From CBDCUE01 sp965222515 (GTDB lineage: Bacteria; Pseudomonadota; Alphaproteobacteria; Rickettsiales; JABIRX01): a DNA stretch of 18,797 nt. The stretch spans positions 1 through 18,797 of the forward strand of contig CBDCUE010000011.1 in assembly GCA_965222515.1 (NCBI GenBank), written 5' to 3'. Numbering within the stretch: position 1 is the first letter of the stretch; each line of letters starts with the position of its first letter. Made by a program: the position numbers and the translations under genes. The notes below the pieces were generated by a model, which did no database searches, had not been told where the DNA came from, and saw nothing but the letters and a program-made list of their open reading frames with translations. Of this stretch, positions 1 through 8,143 are shown in pieces.

Positions 1-1
1 T

Positions 2-106
2 ATGAATATTATTTCTGGGTTAATTGCATATGATTTTAAACAGAATAAACCTAAAATTAACTTTAACATTCAAAAACCAAGGGGGTATAAGTTAAAAAAA
101 GCATAG
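2..106 (+). CDS. Possible 3' end of an upstream gene (partial, unrecognised)
   Basis: The frame is open from the window edge to a TAG at 104-106. It gives about 34 residues ending in ...PRGYKLKKA, a basic tail that could be the C-terminus of a protein starting outside the window. An ATG at position 2 is also in frame, so a short spurious ORF is equally possible. I do not recognise the family. It is followed by about 120 bases of noncoding DNA and then tRNA-Thr. Confidence 0.3.
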   Translation: MNIISGLIAYDFKQNKPKINFNIQKPRGYKLKKA

Positions 107-179
107 TTGGGGTTAATAGATAAGTTTAATTGAAGATATAAAATAAAAAATTATTGTCAAACTCTTATTTTTTGCCTTG

Positions 180-222
180 CAAATAAAAGAAAAATAGACT
201 AAAAATATTTTTCTTTTATTTG
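180..222 (+). repeat. 17-bp perfect inverted repeat just upstream of tRNA-Thr
   Basis: Bases 180-196 (starting CAAATAAAAG) are perfectly complementary to 206-222, with a 9-nt loop at 197-205. The right arm is T-rich, so the hairpin could terminate the upstream transcript. It ends 4 nt before the tRNA 5' end and could also affect tRNA precursor processing. A weak promoter-like pair (TTGCCT at 172-177, TAGACT at 195-200, 17-nt spacer) overlaps it. Confidence 0.6.
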
Positions 223-226
223 GTTT

Positions 227-302
<76 letters not shown>

Positions 303-335
303 GCTAAATTATATATTAATTTGTTTTCTAAATAT

Positions 336-410
<75 letters not shown>

Positions 411-433
411 TTATATACTAATCTGATTTCAAA

Positions 434-1222
434 ATGACTAAAATAATATCTTGGAATGTAAATTCTGTTAAACAAAGATTAAATCAGCTAGAAAAATTAA
501 TAAAAGAAGAAAACCCAGAAATTATTCTTTTGCAGGAGACCAAATCTCAAGATAAAGATTTTCCTGAAGAGATTTTTTCTGATTATGGTTATAATATTGC
601 AAAAAAGGGGCAGAAAACTTTTAATGGAGTGGCTGTTTTAAGTAAATATCCGTTTGAGGAGATTATGGATGAGCTGCCAAGTTATGACATAGATGATGAA
701 GATATTCAGGCAAGGTTTGTAGAAACGGTTATGTCTATAAAAGGCAAAATACACAGAATTATCTCTGTTTATGTGCCAAATGGCAGTGAAATAGATAGCG
801 ATAAATATCACTACAAAATAAGGTTTTTGGCAAGATTACAAATTCATTTAGAAAAAATAAAACAATATGATGAAAATATCGTAATTGCAGGAGATTTTAA
901 TATTTGTTATGATGATATAGATTTATATGCCCCAGAGAAATTTGCTAATCAAATTTGTTATTCTATGGAAGAAAGAAAAAAATTAAGGGAGTTATTTTCT
1001 TTAGAATATTTTGACAGTTTTAGAATTTTACATCCTAACAAGCAACAATTTTCTTGGTGGGATTATAGGGGAGGTAGTTATCAAAACAACAAAGGCTTAA
1101 GAATTGATTATATTTTAGGAAATAGCAAAGCTATGAATAATTTAAGCAAGGCAGAAATTTTAGAAGAATACAGAAAGCTAGAAAAAGCATCAGATCATTG
1201 CCCATTGCTAGGGGTATTTTAA
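434..1222 (+). CDS. xth: Exodeoxyribonuclease III (AP endonuclease)
   Basis: This 262-residue protein is full length for the ExoIII/AP-endonuclease (EEP) family, which cuts DNA 5' of abasic sites and degrades duplex DNA 3' to 5' in base excision repair. The active-site blocks appear in order: SWNVNS (6-11), LLQETK with metal ligand E35, NGVAVLSK (64-71), VYVPNG (112-117), IAGDFN with D154 and N156, SWWDYRGGS (207-215), LRIDYIL (222-228) and the catalytic SDH at 253-255. The ATG at 434 gives the expected N-terminus directly before the first motif. No Shine-Dalgarno sequence is visible upstream. It follows two tRNA genes closely and is probably transcribed with them. The next 350 bases are noncoding and hold a palindromic element. 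Family assignment is secure. Cellular role is taken from the family. Confidence 0.95.
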   Translation: MTKIISWNVNSVKQRLNQLEKLIKEENPEIILLQETKSQDKDFPEEIFSDYGYNIAKKGQKTFNGVAVLSKYPFEEIMDELPSYDIDDEDIQARFVETVMSIKGKIHRIISVYVPNGSEIDSDKYHYKIRFLARLQIHLEKIKQYDENIVIAGDFNICYDDIDLYAPEKFANQICYSMEERKKLRELFSLEYFDSFRILHPNKQQFSWWDYRGGSYQNNKGLRIDYILGNSKAMNNLSKAEILEEYRKLEKASDHCPLLGVF

Positions 1223-1234
1223 GCTATTATAACC

Positions 1235-1463
1235 AGCAATTCTAATTATGAAAAAATAACCCACTATTTATAAAGATTATTTCAAAATTTCACCAAAAAA
1301 TAATCAGTTTTTATAATTTTTTTTATTACACTGTCAAAAAAAGGAAAAATTTATAGTTTTTTGCAGGTATTTTTTCTCTATATTTATTTTAGCTAATATG
1401 GAGAATAAGTGGTTTCTATTTTTTTAAAGTTTTTTCTCTGTTTTTTTCATAATTAGAATTGCT
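1235..1463. mobile_element. MITE-like noncoding element with 22-bp perfect terminal inverted repeats
   Basis: Bases 1235-1256 (starting AGCAATTCTAATTATG) are the exact reverse complement of 1442-1463. Inside these ends the complementarity continues imperfectly: CCCACTATTTA near 1260-1270 resembles the complement of the AAGTGG-containing stretch near 1398-1413, offset by an insertion on the right side. The 229-bp unit has no ORF of note and fills most of the 356-base gap between xth and ftsA. This architecture fits a miniature inverted-repeat transposable element or a palindromic intergenic repeat. I see no clear target-site duplication and no second copy in the window, so mobility is inferred. 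Confidence 0.55.
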
Positions 1464-1578
1464 CTTGTGCAAGGGGTTGATAATCTAATATACCTAAAAA
1501 TTCTAAAAAAAATATATTGTCAATTAATTTCAAATCAGTAAACTTTATACTAAAACAAAATTGTAATCATATAAAAAT

Positions 1579-2859
1579 TTGAGTCTTAAAAAAAAAACAA
1601 AAAACAGCATAGCTATTTTAGACATTGGAGCAAGCAAAATTCTTTGTTTATGTGCAGAAATTGACTATTTGCATAATGTTAAAATAACAGGTATAGGTCA
1701 TCAACCATCAGAAGGAATTGGGCAAGGTGGAGTGATTTCTGATATCAATTTGTTAAGAAATAAAATTGTTACAGCCATATCAGTTGCAGAAAAAAATTCT
1801 AATAATAGTATTGAAAATGTTTTTGTAAATTTCAGTGGCAACAATATCTCATCAAGAATAGAAAAAATAACTATTAATATTTTTGGTCATAGTATAACAG
1901 CAAAGGACATCAATAAAATTAAATATATAGCTTTTGAAAAATATAATAAAGATGAAACAGAAATATTGCAAATTTTTACTTTAGACTATGAAATAGATAA
2001 CATCAAAGGGGTGACCAATCCAAAAGGGCAGAGTGGCAAAAAATTAACAGCATTATTAAATATCATCATTGCTCCAAAAACTGCTGTTATTAATTTAGAA
2101 AAGTCTCTGGAGAAAAGCCAGCTTAATATTTCTGGGATAGTGCCTTCTATTTTTGCCTCTGCTATGTCAGTATTAACTGAAAAAGAGCAAGAAAATGGCA
2201 CTTTGATTTTTGATATTGGAGCTAAAAATATTGCTTTAGCAATTTTTAGTGAAGGAAAAATGCAATATACTAACTCACTAACTATTGGCTCTAATATCAT
2301 CACTCAAGATATTAAGAAATATTATTCTTTAACTGAAGAAGAGGCGGAAAGAGTAAAAATTCTAGAAGGAACTATTTCCCTTGACAGAAACAGTAAAAAA
2401 GATGATTTATTTAACTATACAACAATAGAAGATAGCAATAATTCTATTGATAAAAACATTTTATCTAAAATAATTTCTGCTAGAATGACAGAAATATTTG
2501 AGTTTATTGAGCAAAGTTTTGAAAGAGATGAAAAAGCAAATTTATTATATAAAAAATACAAATCTAGCATAGTATTAACAGGAGGGGGAGCCAATTTGAT
2601 TAACATTACAGAGCTAGCGAGTAAGATTTTTGAAGCTAAAGTGAGAGTGGCAAAAGGAAATCTTTTTGAGTCTATGCCAATAGAACATCAAAACCCTCAA
2701 TTTTCTACTGCTTATGGATTAATTAAATATGCCATAACTGACATTAACAATCATAATTTATCTTTTAAAAAATTTTACGGCAAAAAGAAATTATCTTATA
2801 AAATCAAAAATATGTTTTTATATAACCCAATCTCAAATTTTTTTAGCAATTTTTTCTAA
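1579..2859 (+). CDS. ftsA: Cell division protein FtsA
   Basis: FtsA is the actin-like ATPase that anchors FtsZ to the membrane and recruits divisome proteins. The 426 residues match the family length. Visible marks are the phosphate-1 motif ILDIGASKI (13-21), the GIGQGGVISD region of the family-specific 1C subdomain, the phosphate-2 motif LIFDIGAKN, the adenosine motif VLTGGGAN, and a C-terminal amphipathic tail rich in F/N (about 405-426) that should be the membrane-targeting helix. I chose the TTG at 1579: the upstream frame stops at 1564-1566, homology begins about 12 residues in, and no ATG exists before the conserved core. The variable segment around residues 275-300 is lysine/asparagine-rich. 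Neither ftsQ nor ftsZ is adjacent, so the usual division cluster is split here. A terminator follows the stop codon immediately. Confidence 0.92.
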   Translation: MSLKKKTKNSIAILDIGASKILCLCAEIDYLHNVKITGIGHQPSEGIGQGGVISDINLLRNKIVTAISVAEKNSNNSIENVFVNFSGNNISSRIEKITINIFGHSITAKDINKIKYIAFEKYNKDETEILQIFTLDYEIDNIKGVTNPKGQSGKKLTALLNIIIAPKTAVINLEKSLEKSQLNISGIVPSIFASAMSVLTEKEQENGTLIFDIGAKNIALAIFSEGKMQYTNSLTIGSNIITQDIKKYYSLTEEEAERVKILEGTISLDRNSKKDDLFNYTTIEDSNNSIDKNILSKIISARMTEIFEFIEQSFERDEKANLLYKKYKSSIVLTGGGANLINITELASKIFEAKVRVAKGNLFESMPIEHQNPQFSTAYGLIKYAITDINNHNLSFKKFYGKKKLSYKIKNMFLYNPISNFFSNFF

Positions 2860-2884
2860 AAAGACTATTTTTAAAGTCTTTTTT
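2858..2884 (+). terminator. Rho-independent terminator after ftsA
   Basis: AAAAAGACT at 2858-2866 pairs perfectly with AGTCTTTTT at 2875-2883 around an 8-nt loop. The T-tract is partly the 3' arm itself. The hairpin overlaps the last bases of the ftsA stop codon, so ftsA transcription should end here and ftsH needs its own promoter. Confidence 0.65.
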
Positions 2885-3218
2885 ATAGTATCGGGGTCAA
2901 AAATAGAGGGCAAGTCTTGATTTTTGACTTTTCGTTAAAAAGGGGTTTTGTGTGTGGCGGTTTTTAGGTACAACTCATTAAGATATTTTTTATTTTCTTA
3001 AGTAAAAAACATTAAAATTTGATATACAAGAATAATATCCTATATATAATAGGAGATATAGTTACAACCTTGTTTATAAAAATAACAAAGCAATAATTAC
3101 CTCTAACTTTTGTTATTACAGCAAGTTACAATAATAACATTATGGTTTGTATAAATGTTTTATATATTGCAAAAAGCACATAACAACCTTAATTTAAAAA
3201 AATAAACTTTAAAAAAGA
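2885..3218 (+). promoter_or_regulatory. Intergenic region and putative leader of ftsH
   Basis: There is no gene in this 334-base stretch. It holds a hairpin with 9-bp arms (2896-2904 with 2920-2928), then a perfect TATAAT at 3045-3050 within an imperfect palindrome (TCCTAT 3038-3043 with ATAGGA 3049-3054). The best upstream -35-like TTGATA (3019-3024) is 20 nt away, longer than ideal. Downstream, 3109-3117 can pair either with 3081-3089 or, as 3111-3118, with 3132-3139. These are mutually exclusive hairpins within the roughly 160-nt leader that a start near 3057 would give. Promoter and leader are inference. Confidence 0.3.
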
Positions 3219-5066
3219 ATGAATAAGAATTTAAAAAATATTTTGATCTGGGGGGCTATTTTGGCACTATTATTTGTCTTTTCTAATGGTCTTAGTTCTA
3301 AAAACAAAAATGTAGAGGATATAGATTTTTCTGATTTTTTAAATAACATCAAAACTTCTTCAGTGTTATATGTGACTATTGAGAATGATAAGATTTATGG
3401 AACTTACAAAGATGGTAAAAAGTTTGTTACTAATGCCCCTTATTATCCAAACTTAATTGATAAATTGGATCAAGCTGGGGTGAGAATAAAAGTTGCAGAT
3501 AATGATAATGTGCAAAAAACTCTTTTAGCTGCTGTGTTATCGTGGTTGCCATTTTTATTATTAATTGGGGTTTGGGTGTTTTTCTTGAAAAAAATGGGAG
3601 GAAAAGGGAGTGGAAATCCTTTAAGTTTTGGCAATTCAAAAGCCAAAATGTATATGGATAAAGATATAAAAATCACTTTTAAAGATGTGGCTGGAATTGA
3701 TGAGGCGAGGGAGGAGCTTTTTGAGATTGTAGATTTTTTAAGAGACCCAAATAAATTCCAAACATTAGGTGGGAGAATTCCCAAAGGTTGTTTGCTTATT
3801 GGAAATCCAGGAACAGGAAAAACCTTGCTTGCAAAAGCTATTGCAGGAGAGGCAAAAGTACCATTTTTTAGTATTTCAGGATCTGATTTTGTGGAAATGT
3901 TTGTTGGAGTTGGTGCTAGCAGAGTAAGAAACTTATTTACTCAAGCAAAAAAAGAAAGCCCTTGTATTATTTTTATTGATGAAATTGATGCGGTAGGAAG
4001 ACATAGAGGATCTGGAGTAGGAGGAGGAAATGATGAAAGGGAGCAAACATTAAATCAATTATTGGTGGAAATGGATGGTTTTCAAGATAATGAAGGGGTG
4101 ATAGTGATAGCTGCAACTAATAGAGCTGATGTTTTGGATAATGCTTTGCTTAGACCCGGAAGGTTTGATCGTAGAATTATTGTACCACTTCCTGATGTGG
4201 AGGGGAGAAGAAAAATTTTGAAAGTTCACAGTAAAAAAGTTCAAATTGCCCCAGACATTAATTTGGAAGTGATAGCGAGAGGAACTCCAGGTTTTTCTGG
4301 TGCTGATTTGCAGAATTTGGTGAATGAATCAGCATTATATGCAGCAAGGCAGAATAAAAAAATGGTTACAATGCATGATTTTGAATATGCTAAAGATAAG
4401 GTGATGATGGGTAGTGAAAGAAAATCTATGATTATAAAAGATAAGGAGAAAAAACTTACTGCATATCATGAGGCAGGTCATGCAATTGTAGCATTATTTA
4501 CCGCAGCATCAGATCCAATTCACAAAGCAACCATTATTCCAAGAGGGCAGGCTTTGGGTATGGTTATGAGATTGCCAGAAGATGACAGATTGTCAGTTAC
4601 TAGAGAAAAATTAAAATCTGATTTAGCCGTTGCTATGGGTGGAAGAGTGGCAGAAGAATATATTTTTGGTTATGAAAAAGTTACCTCTGGTGCATCAAGC
4701 GACATAGAATATGCCACAAAATTGGCTAAAAGAATGGTTTTGAAATGGGGTATGAGTGATGCAATAGGTCCTATTATGCATGAGGTAAATCAAGAAGAAT
4801 TTATTTCTAATGATAAGGCAAATTTGATTGATGATGAAGTGAAGAAAATAGTAGATGATGCGTATAATGAGGCTAGGACTACTTTAAAGAAGAAAAAAAA
4901 GGAATTAGAGCTTTTGGCTCAGGCTTTGATTGAATATGAAACATTAACTGGAGAAGAAATAAAATTAGTTATTGCTGGAAAAAAGGTCAAAGAAAAGAAT
5001 AAAACTGATAAAAAAGATTCACCAAAGAAAAAATCAACCTTAAATATTGCAGAAGAAATGGCTTGA
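3219..5066 (+). CDS. ftsH: ATP-dependent zinc metalloprotease FtsH
   Basis: FtsH is a hexameric inner-membrane AAA+ protease that extracts and degrades damaged membrane proteins and short-lived regulators. The 615 residues include transmembrane helix 1 (about 7-22), a periplasmic domain, helix 2 (about 102-123), then the AAA module: Walker A GNPGTGKT (195-202), Walker B IIFIDE (250-255), and the second region of homology with NALLRPGRFDRR. The M41 peptidase follows, with zinc motif HEAGH at 417-421 and a likely third ligand D495 in SGASSDIEYA. The C-terminal tail is lysine-rich. The second residue of Walker A is Asn where the family usually has Pro; the essential GKT is intact, so activity is expected. 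The ATG at 3219 is preceded by an A-rich stretch without a clear ribosome binding site. It is a single gene: a terminator precedes it and an IS fragment follows. Confidence 0.97.
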   Translation: MNKNLKNILIWGAILALLFVFSNGLSSKNKNVEDIDFSDFLNNIKTSSVLYVTIENDKIYGTYKDGKKFVTNAPYYPNLIDKLDQAGVRIKVADNDNVQKTLLAAVLSWLPFLLLIGVWVFFLKKMGGKGSGNPLSFGNSKAKMYMDKDIKITFKDVAGIDEAREELFEIVDFLRDPNKFQTLGGRIPKGCLLIGNPGTGKTLLAKAIAGEAKVPFFSISGSDFVEMFVGVGASRVRNLFTQAKKESPCIIFIDEIDAVGRHRGSGVGGGNDEREQTLNQLLVEMDGFQDNEGVIVIAATNRADVLDNALLRPGRFDRRIIVPLPDVEGRRKILKVHSKKVQIAPDINLEVIARGTPGFSGADLQNLVNESALYAARQNKKMVTMHDFEYAKDKVMMGSERKSMIIKDKEKKLTAYHEAGHAIVALFTAASDPIHKATIIPRGQALGMVMRLPEDDRLSVTREKLKSDLAVAMGGRVAEEYIFGYEKVTSGASSDIEYATKLAKRMVLKWGMSDAIGPIMHEVNQEEFISNDKANLIDDEVKKIVDDAYNEARTTLKKKKKELELLAQALIEYETLTGEEIKLVIAGKKVKEKNKTDKKDSPKKKSTLNIAEEMA

Positions 5067-5225
5067 GTTTTGGCAACTTACTTGCTATAAAGATCTTTTA
5101 TACTATATTTTATAGAAAACTTAACAGAAAATGCCAAAAAAAAGAAATAGAGATGCAGATATAAATATAGTTGATTTAGAAGAAAACTCAGAATATTTAG
5201 TAACGCTCCCGATAAAAATGTTATT

Positions 5226-5516
5226 GTGGCAAGAACAAGAAAGAAAACATTATCTATTTTGCAAAAGAAATATCAAAAACGAAGAAATGCGATAGAGCCA
5301 GTGATAGGTCATATTAAAAATGATGGCTCAAGGGGGGCAAGATGTTATCTTAAAGGGAAAGTGGGCGATAATATGAATACAATAGCAACTGCTATGGGAT
5401 TTAACTTAAGAAAGCTGTTAAACTGCATAGATAGTTATCTTTTTGCCAAAATCCAAATGGTAATTTTTGTAATAAAAAGTATTTTTTTAAGAAAAAACAC
5501 ACTTTTTATTATTTAA
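5226..5516 (+). pseudogene. C-terminal fragment of an IS5-type DDE transposase
   Basis: The translated segment contains KRRNAIEPVIGHIKNDG and YLKGKVGDNMN, then FNLRKLL, which is the recognisable C-terminal DDE region of one IS5-superfamily transposase group (RRxAIEPVIGHxK... YLKGxxGDxxN... G(F/Y)N). The E of AIEP is the expected third catalytic acid. Nothing upstream supplies the N-terminal two thirds: this frame meets a TGA at 5172-5174, and the GTG at 5226 is only the first in-frame start codon. It is therefore a truncated remnant, inserted or left about 160 bases after ftsH. It belongs to a different group from the transposase remnant at 13818-14528. Confidence 0.8.
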
Positions 5517-5602
5517 TAATTGTTAATTTAACTAAAAATGTAATTATTTAGGTGCGACTATTTAATAATTGTTAATTTAACTAAAAATGTAATTATTTAG
5601 GT
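5510..5602. repeat. Tandem 49-bp direct repeat (two copies plus a partial third)
   Basis: Bases 5510-5553 (TATTTAATAATTGTTAATTT...) recur exactly at 5559-5602, with a period of 49 bases. A degenerate third start, TATTTAGTAAT, lies at 5607-5617. The first copy overlaps the stop region of the transposase fragment, so the repeat may derive from the terminal region of that lost insertion sequence. No ORF is involved. Confidence 0.85.
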
Positions 5603-5891
5603 CTACTATTTAGTAATGCTGGAAAAACAAACTACCAACCATCTACTAATATAGTAGGTTTGCTACTGGCAGTAGAAAGAGCCTAACAATTCAACTGAAA
5701 TAGATTATTTGTAAAATATACTAAAACTTCTATAAATCAATGAACATAGAACCCCTAATCCTTCTGCCTGTACAGAAATTGTTGGATAATTTATTGGAAT
5801 AAATATAATTTGCATTTTTGCTATAATAAATTATATTTGGCTAATAAGTATTTTTGTCAACAGTTCCACAATTCTTTATTTAAAATAAAAA
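5603..5891 (+). promoter_or_regulatory. Noncoding region upstream of prs with hairpins and -10-like boxes
   Basis: No gene is seen. The stretch has two small palindromes in a row (CTACTA 5643-5648 with TAGTAG 5652-5657, and CTACT 5663-5667 with AGTAG 5671-5675). It also has an 11-bp perfect inverted repeat (5801-5811 with 5828-5838). Two perfect TATAAT boxes occur at 5804-5809 and 5822-5827, either of which could serve prs. Matching -35 elements are weak (TTGGAT at 5782-5787 is 16 nt before the first box). In DNA this AT-rich such boxes arise by chance, so the promoter assignment is tentative. Confidence 0.25.
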
Positions 5892-6818
5892 ATGAAATTA
5901 TTAGCTTGCAATTCAAATTTACCTCTTGCTAAGAAAATTACTAAAAAGCTTGATGCTGAGTTAATTGACATTTCAGTCAAAAAATTCTCTGATGGAGAAA
6001 TCTTTATAGAAATTCATAACAATGTTAGGGGAGAAGATATTTTTATTATTCAATCCACCTCTAATCCTGCCAATGAGAATTTAATGGAATTATTAATTGC
6101 AATTGATGCCTTAAAAAGAGCCTCGGCCAAAAGAATAACCGCTGTAATTCCTTATTTTGGCTATGCTAGACAAGACAGAAAGCCAGCACCAAGAACTCCC
6201 ATTTCTGCAAAATTATTAGCAAATTTAATTACCGTAGCAGGAGCAAATAGAGTGCTTACTATGGATCTTCATGCTGGTCAAATACAAGGCTTTTTTGATA
6301 TACCTTTAGACAATTTATATGCAGCTCCAATTTTCATCAAACATATCAAAAAAAATTTTAATTTAGAAAATACAATCATAGTATCTCCTGATGTTGGTGG
6401 TGTTGCAAGGGCAAGAGCTTTTGCTAAAAGATTAGAGCTAGATTTAGCTATTATTGATAAAAGAAGGGAGAAAGCAGGAGTGTCAGAAGTGATGAATATT
6501 ATTGGAGATGTTGAAGGTAAAGATTGTATTTTTATTGATGATATGATAGATACCGCAGGAACATTATGCAATGCCACTAAAGCTGTTAAAGATAAGGGGG
6601 CCAAGTCTATTTCTGCCTATATTTCTCATGCTGTGTTGTCTGGGAAAGCAATAGAGAGAATAAAAAATTCATATATAACTAATTTAATAATAACGGATTC
6701 TATCAATCAAGAAAATTTAAAAGTAAAAAACATAAAAACCTTGACCATAGCTCCTTTGCTCGCAGAAGCCATCAGAAGAATATCTCAAGAAAAATCTATT
6801 TCTGTATTGTTTGATTAA
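5892..6818 (+). CDS. prs: Ribose-phosphate pyrophosphokinase (PRPP synthase)
   Basis: The enzyme transfers pyrophosphate from ATP to ribose 5-phosphate, making PRPP for purine, pyrimidine, NAD, histidine and tryptophan synthesis. The 308 residues match the usual class I length. Visible motifs are FSDGEIFIEI (32-41), the flexible loop PYFGYARQDRK (87-97) with PRTPISAKL, DLHAGQIQGFF (125-135) carrying the metal-binding His, SPDVGG (165-170), and the PRPP/ribose-phosphate loop IDDMIDTAGT (215-224). The ATG at 5892 gives a canonical start directly before the first beta strand, and no ribosome binding site is visible. It stands alone between noncoding regions. Together with purA in this window it implies the cell makes at least part of its purine nucleotides rather than relying wholly on import. 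Confidence 0.96.
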   Translation: MKLLACNSNLPLAKKITKKLDAELIDISVKKFSDGEIFIEIHNNVRGEDIFIIQSTSNPANENLMELLIAIDALKRASAKRITAVIPYFGYARQDRKPAPRTPISAKLLANLITVAGANRVLTMDLHAGQIQGFFDIPLDNLYAAPIFIKHIKKNFNLENTIIVSPDVGGVARARAFAKRLELDLAIIDKRREKAGVSEVMNIIGDVEGKDCIFIDDMIDTAGTLCNATKAVKDKGAKSISAYISHAVLSGKAIERIKNSYITNLIITDSINQENLKVKNIKTLTIAPLLAEAIRRISQEKSISVLFD

Positions 6819-7347
6819 TTTTTTTTCCTCACCATAATCCAAGAAAAAGCAAACAGCTACATTGTAGTAAAAGATCGTTGAGTAACAGTTCTCTTGCATT
6901 ATGGAACTAGTATAAATCAGAGTTTAATAGGGATATTGACAAATATAAAATAATATGTCATAATGAGTGGTAGAAAGATATATAAATTTAATTTATATAT
7001 AAAAAAAACAGGATGTTGTGAAGGTGCATAATTATATACAATTGAGATCCCAGAAAAACATGGCGACAGAAGAAGAATTAATGTTGTCAGGGAAATTAGT
7101 AACATTTTATAACGATGGAGCTAATTTAACTCAAGGTGATATAAGATGTGCACTTAATATACTAGAAATAAATAACAGAGAAGCAGAAACAAATAACAGA
7201 CTATAGTATTTTAACTAGTCGTCCCTAAAAAACTAAGAAAAGTCGGTATTGCTAAATAAGAGTTTGCAATGCCTAAAAATGGGAGAAAAGTTTTATATTC
7301 CCTTTTAAATCCACTCGTATAGAATCTAACATTCCAGTAATATATGA
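6819..7347. other. Long largely noncoding region between prs and the IS1-type element
   Basis: A run of eight T follows the prs stop codon, but no good hairpin precedes it. A perfect AT palindrome with 10-bp arms lies at 6978-6987/6991-7000, followed by A8. A second hairpin (7245-7252 with 7266-7273, one G-T pair) lies beyond a doubtful small ORF at 7018-7206. Apart from these I see nothing interpretable. The absence of recognisable genes over about 530 bases suggests decayed sequence. Confidence 0.5.
7018..7206 (+). CDS. Doubtful small hypothetical protein
   Basis: This open frame of 62 codons starts with GTG at 7018; an ATG at 7060 would give 48 residues beginning MATEEELMLSG. The product is hydrophilic and acidic with a probable helix around ALNILEINNREAE. 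It has no signal peptide, membrane segment or motif that I recognise. No ribosome binding site or promoter stands out apart from an AT palindrome at 6978-7000. It sits in otherwise decayed DNA, so it may be a gene fragment or a chance ORF. Confidence 0.2.
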   Translation: MKVHNYIQLRSQKNMATEEELMLSGKLVTFYNDGANLTQGDIRCALNILEINNREAETNNRL

Positions 7348-7370
7348 GGGCATTGAGACATAATTATAGA
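7348..7370 (+). repeat. Left terminal inverted repeat of the IS1-type element
   Basis: It begins GGGCATTGAGACATAATTAT and is 63 bases upstream of the transposase start. It pairs with 8137-8159 at 19 of 23 positions; mismatches are at the 6th, 9th, 10th and 17th bases. Confidence 0.8.
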
Positions 7371-7433
7371 CAATAAATGGAATAGTGTGTAAAATAATTA
7401 TTTTAATAAATCTAATAATAAAAATAATTCTTA

Positions 7434-8143
7434 ATGTCTATATTGTGCAAATTCTGTGATTCTAAAAGAATAGTAAAAAACGGGATAATTAAAAAAAAAC
7501 AAAGATACAAATGTAAGGAATGCTTACGAAGTTTTAGGGTTGGAGATGATAGGGAGAAATATGAAGAAATAGAAAGGCTTAAGGTAATAAAACTATATTT
7601 AGAAAATGTTGGTATAAGGTCTATAGAGAGGCTAACAGGAATAAGTAGTAGAATGATTATTTATTGGATAAGAAAATTTTCTAATTTAATAAAAGATAAT
7701 TTTAATAAAAATTTATCTAATTTAAAAAAAGAAGATATAAAAATATTAGAGATTGATGAAATGTTTACATATTTAAAAAAAAGCCAAAAAATGGAGGGGG
7801 AGCAGTTTTTATATGGGTTGCACTTAACAGAGAAAAAAACGAAGTTGTTGATTTTGAAGTAGGAGATAGGAGCAAATGGACTTATATTAAATTGGTGGAA
7901 AGGTTAGAGAAAAAATATAACATAAAATATTTTTGCACAGATTATTATAGTGTTGATGAAACTTATAACATTTCTAGCAAGCATATTCAGTCTAAAGCAG
8001 AGACATCTCTGATAGAAGCTAGAAATTCTTTAGCTAGATTTAATAGAAAAACCAAAAGATTTTCTAAGTCCCTTGATATGATTTATGCTAGTTTAAATCT
8101 GTTATTCTATAAAAAATATCTTAATCTTAACTTTTATCTATAG
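7434..8143 (+). pseudogene. IS1-family transposase with -1 frameshift at an A8 tract
   Basis: The first frame (7434-7862) has an N-terminal zinc finger (C5, C8, C27, C30), a helix-turn-helix around residues 57-85 and the first catalytic Asp in EIDEM (D108). It then derails at A8 (7775-7782) after FTYLKK. In the -1 frame, reading from about 7778, the protein continues through VFIWVALNREKNEVVDF, GDRSKWTYIKLVERL, the second Asp in CTDYYS, and the third acidic site in SLIEARNSLARFNRKTKRFSKS, to a TAG at 8141-8143. Rejoined, it is about 236 residues, right for a full IS1-type DDE transposase. The junction reads A AAA AAA G, a good -1 slippery site, and IS1 itself uses programmed -1 frameshifting. 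However, the shift here lies after the first catalytic Asp rather than at the insA/insB boundary. It could be a programmed shift, transcriptional slippage, a decay mutation or a sequencing error. Confidence 0.85.

Noticed and set aside
5131..5295. 54-codon frame starting MPKKRNRDAD before the IS5-type fragment
   Set aside because: It runs in a different frame across the conserved transposase segment, has no recognisable motif, and is best seen as a chance frame.
6978..7000. Perfect AT palindrome as a terminator for prs
   Set aside because: It is 160 bases past the stop codon, is followed by A8 rather than T on the plus strand, and is pure A/T; not a credible terminator.
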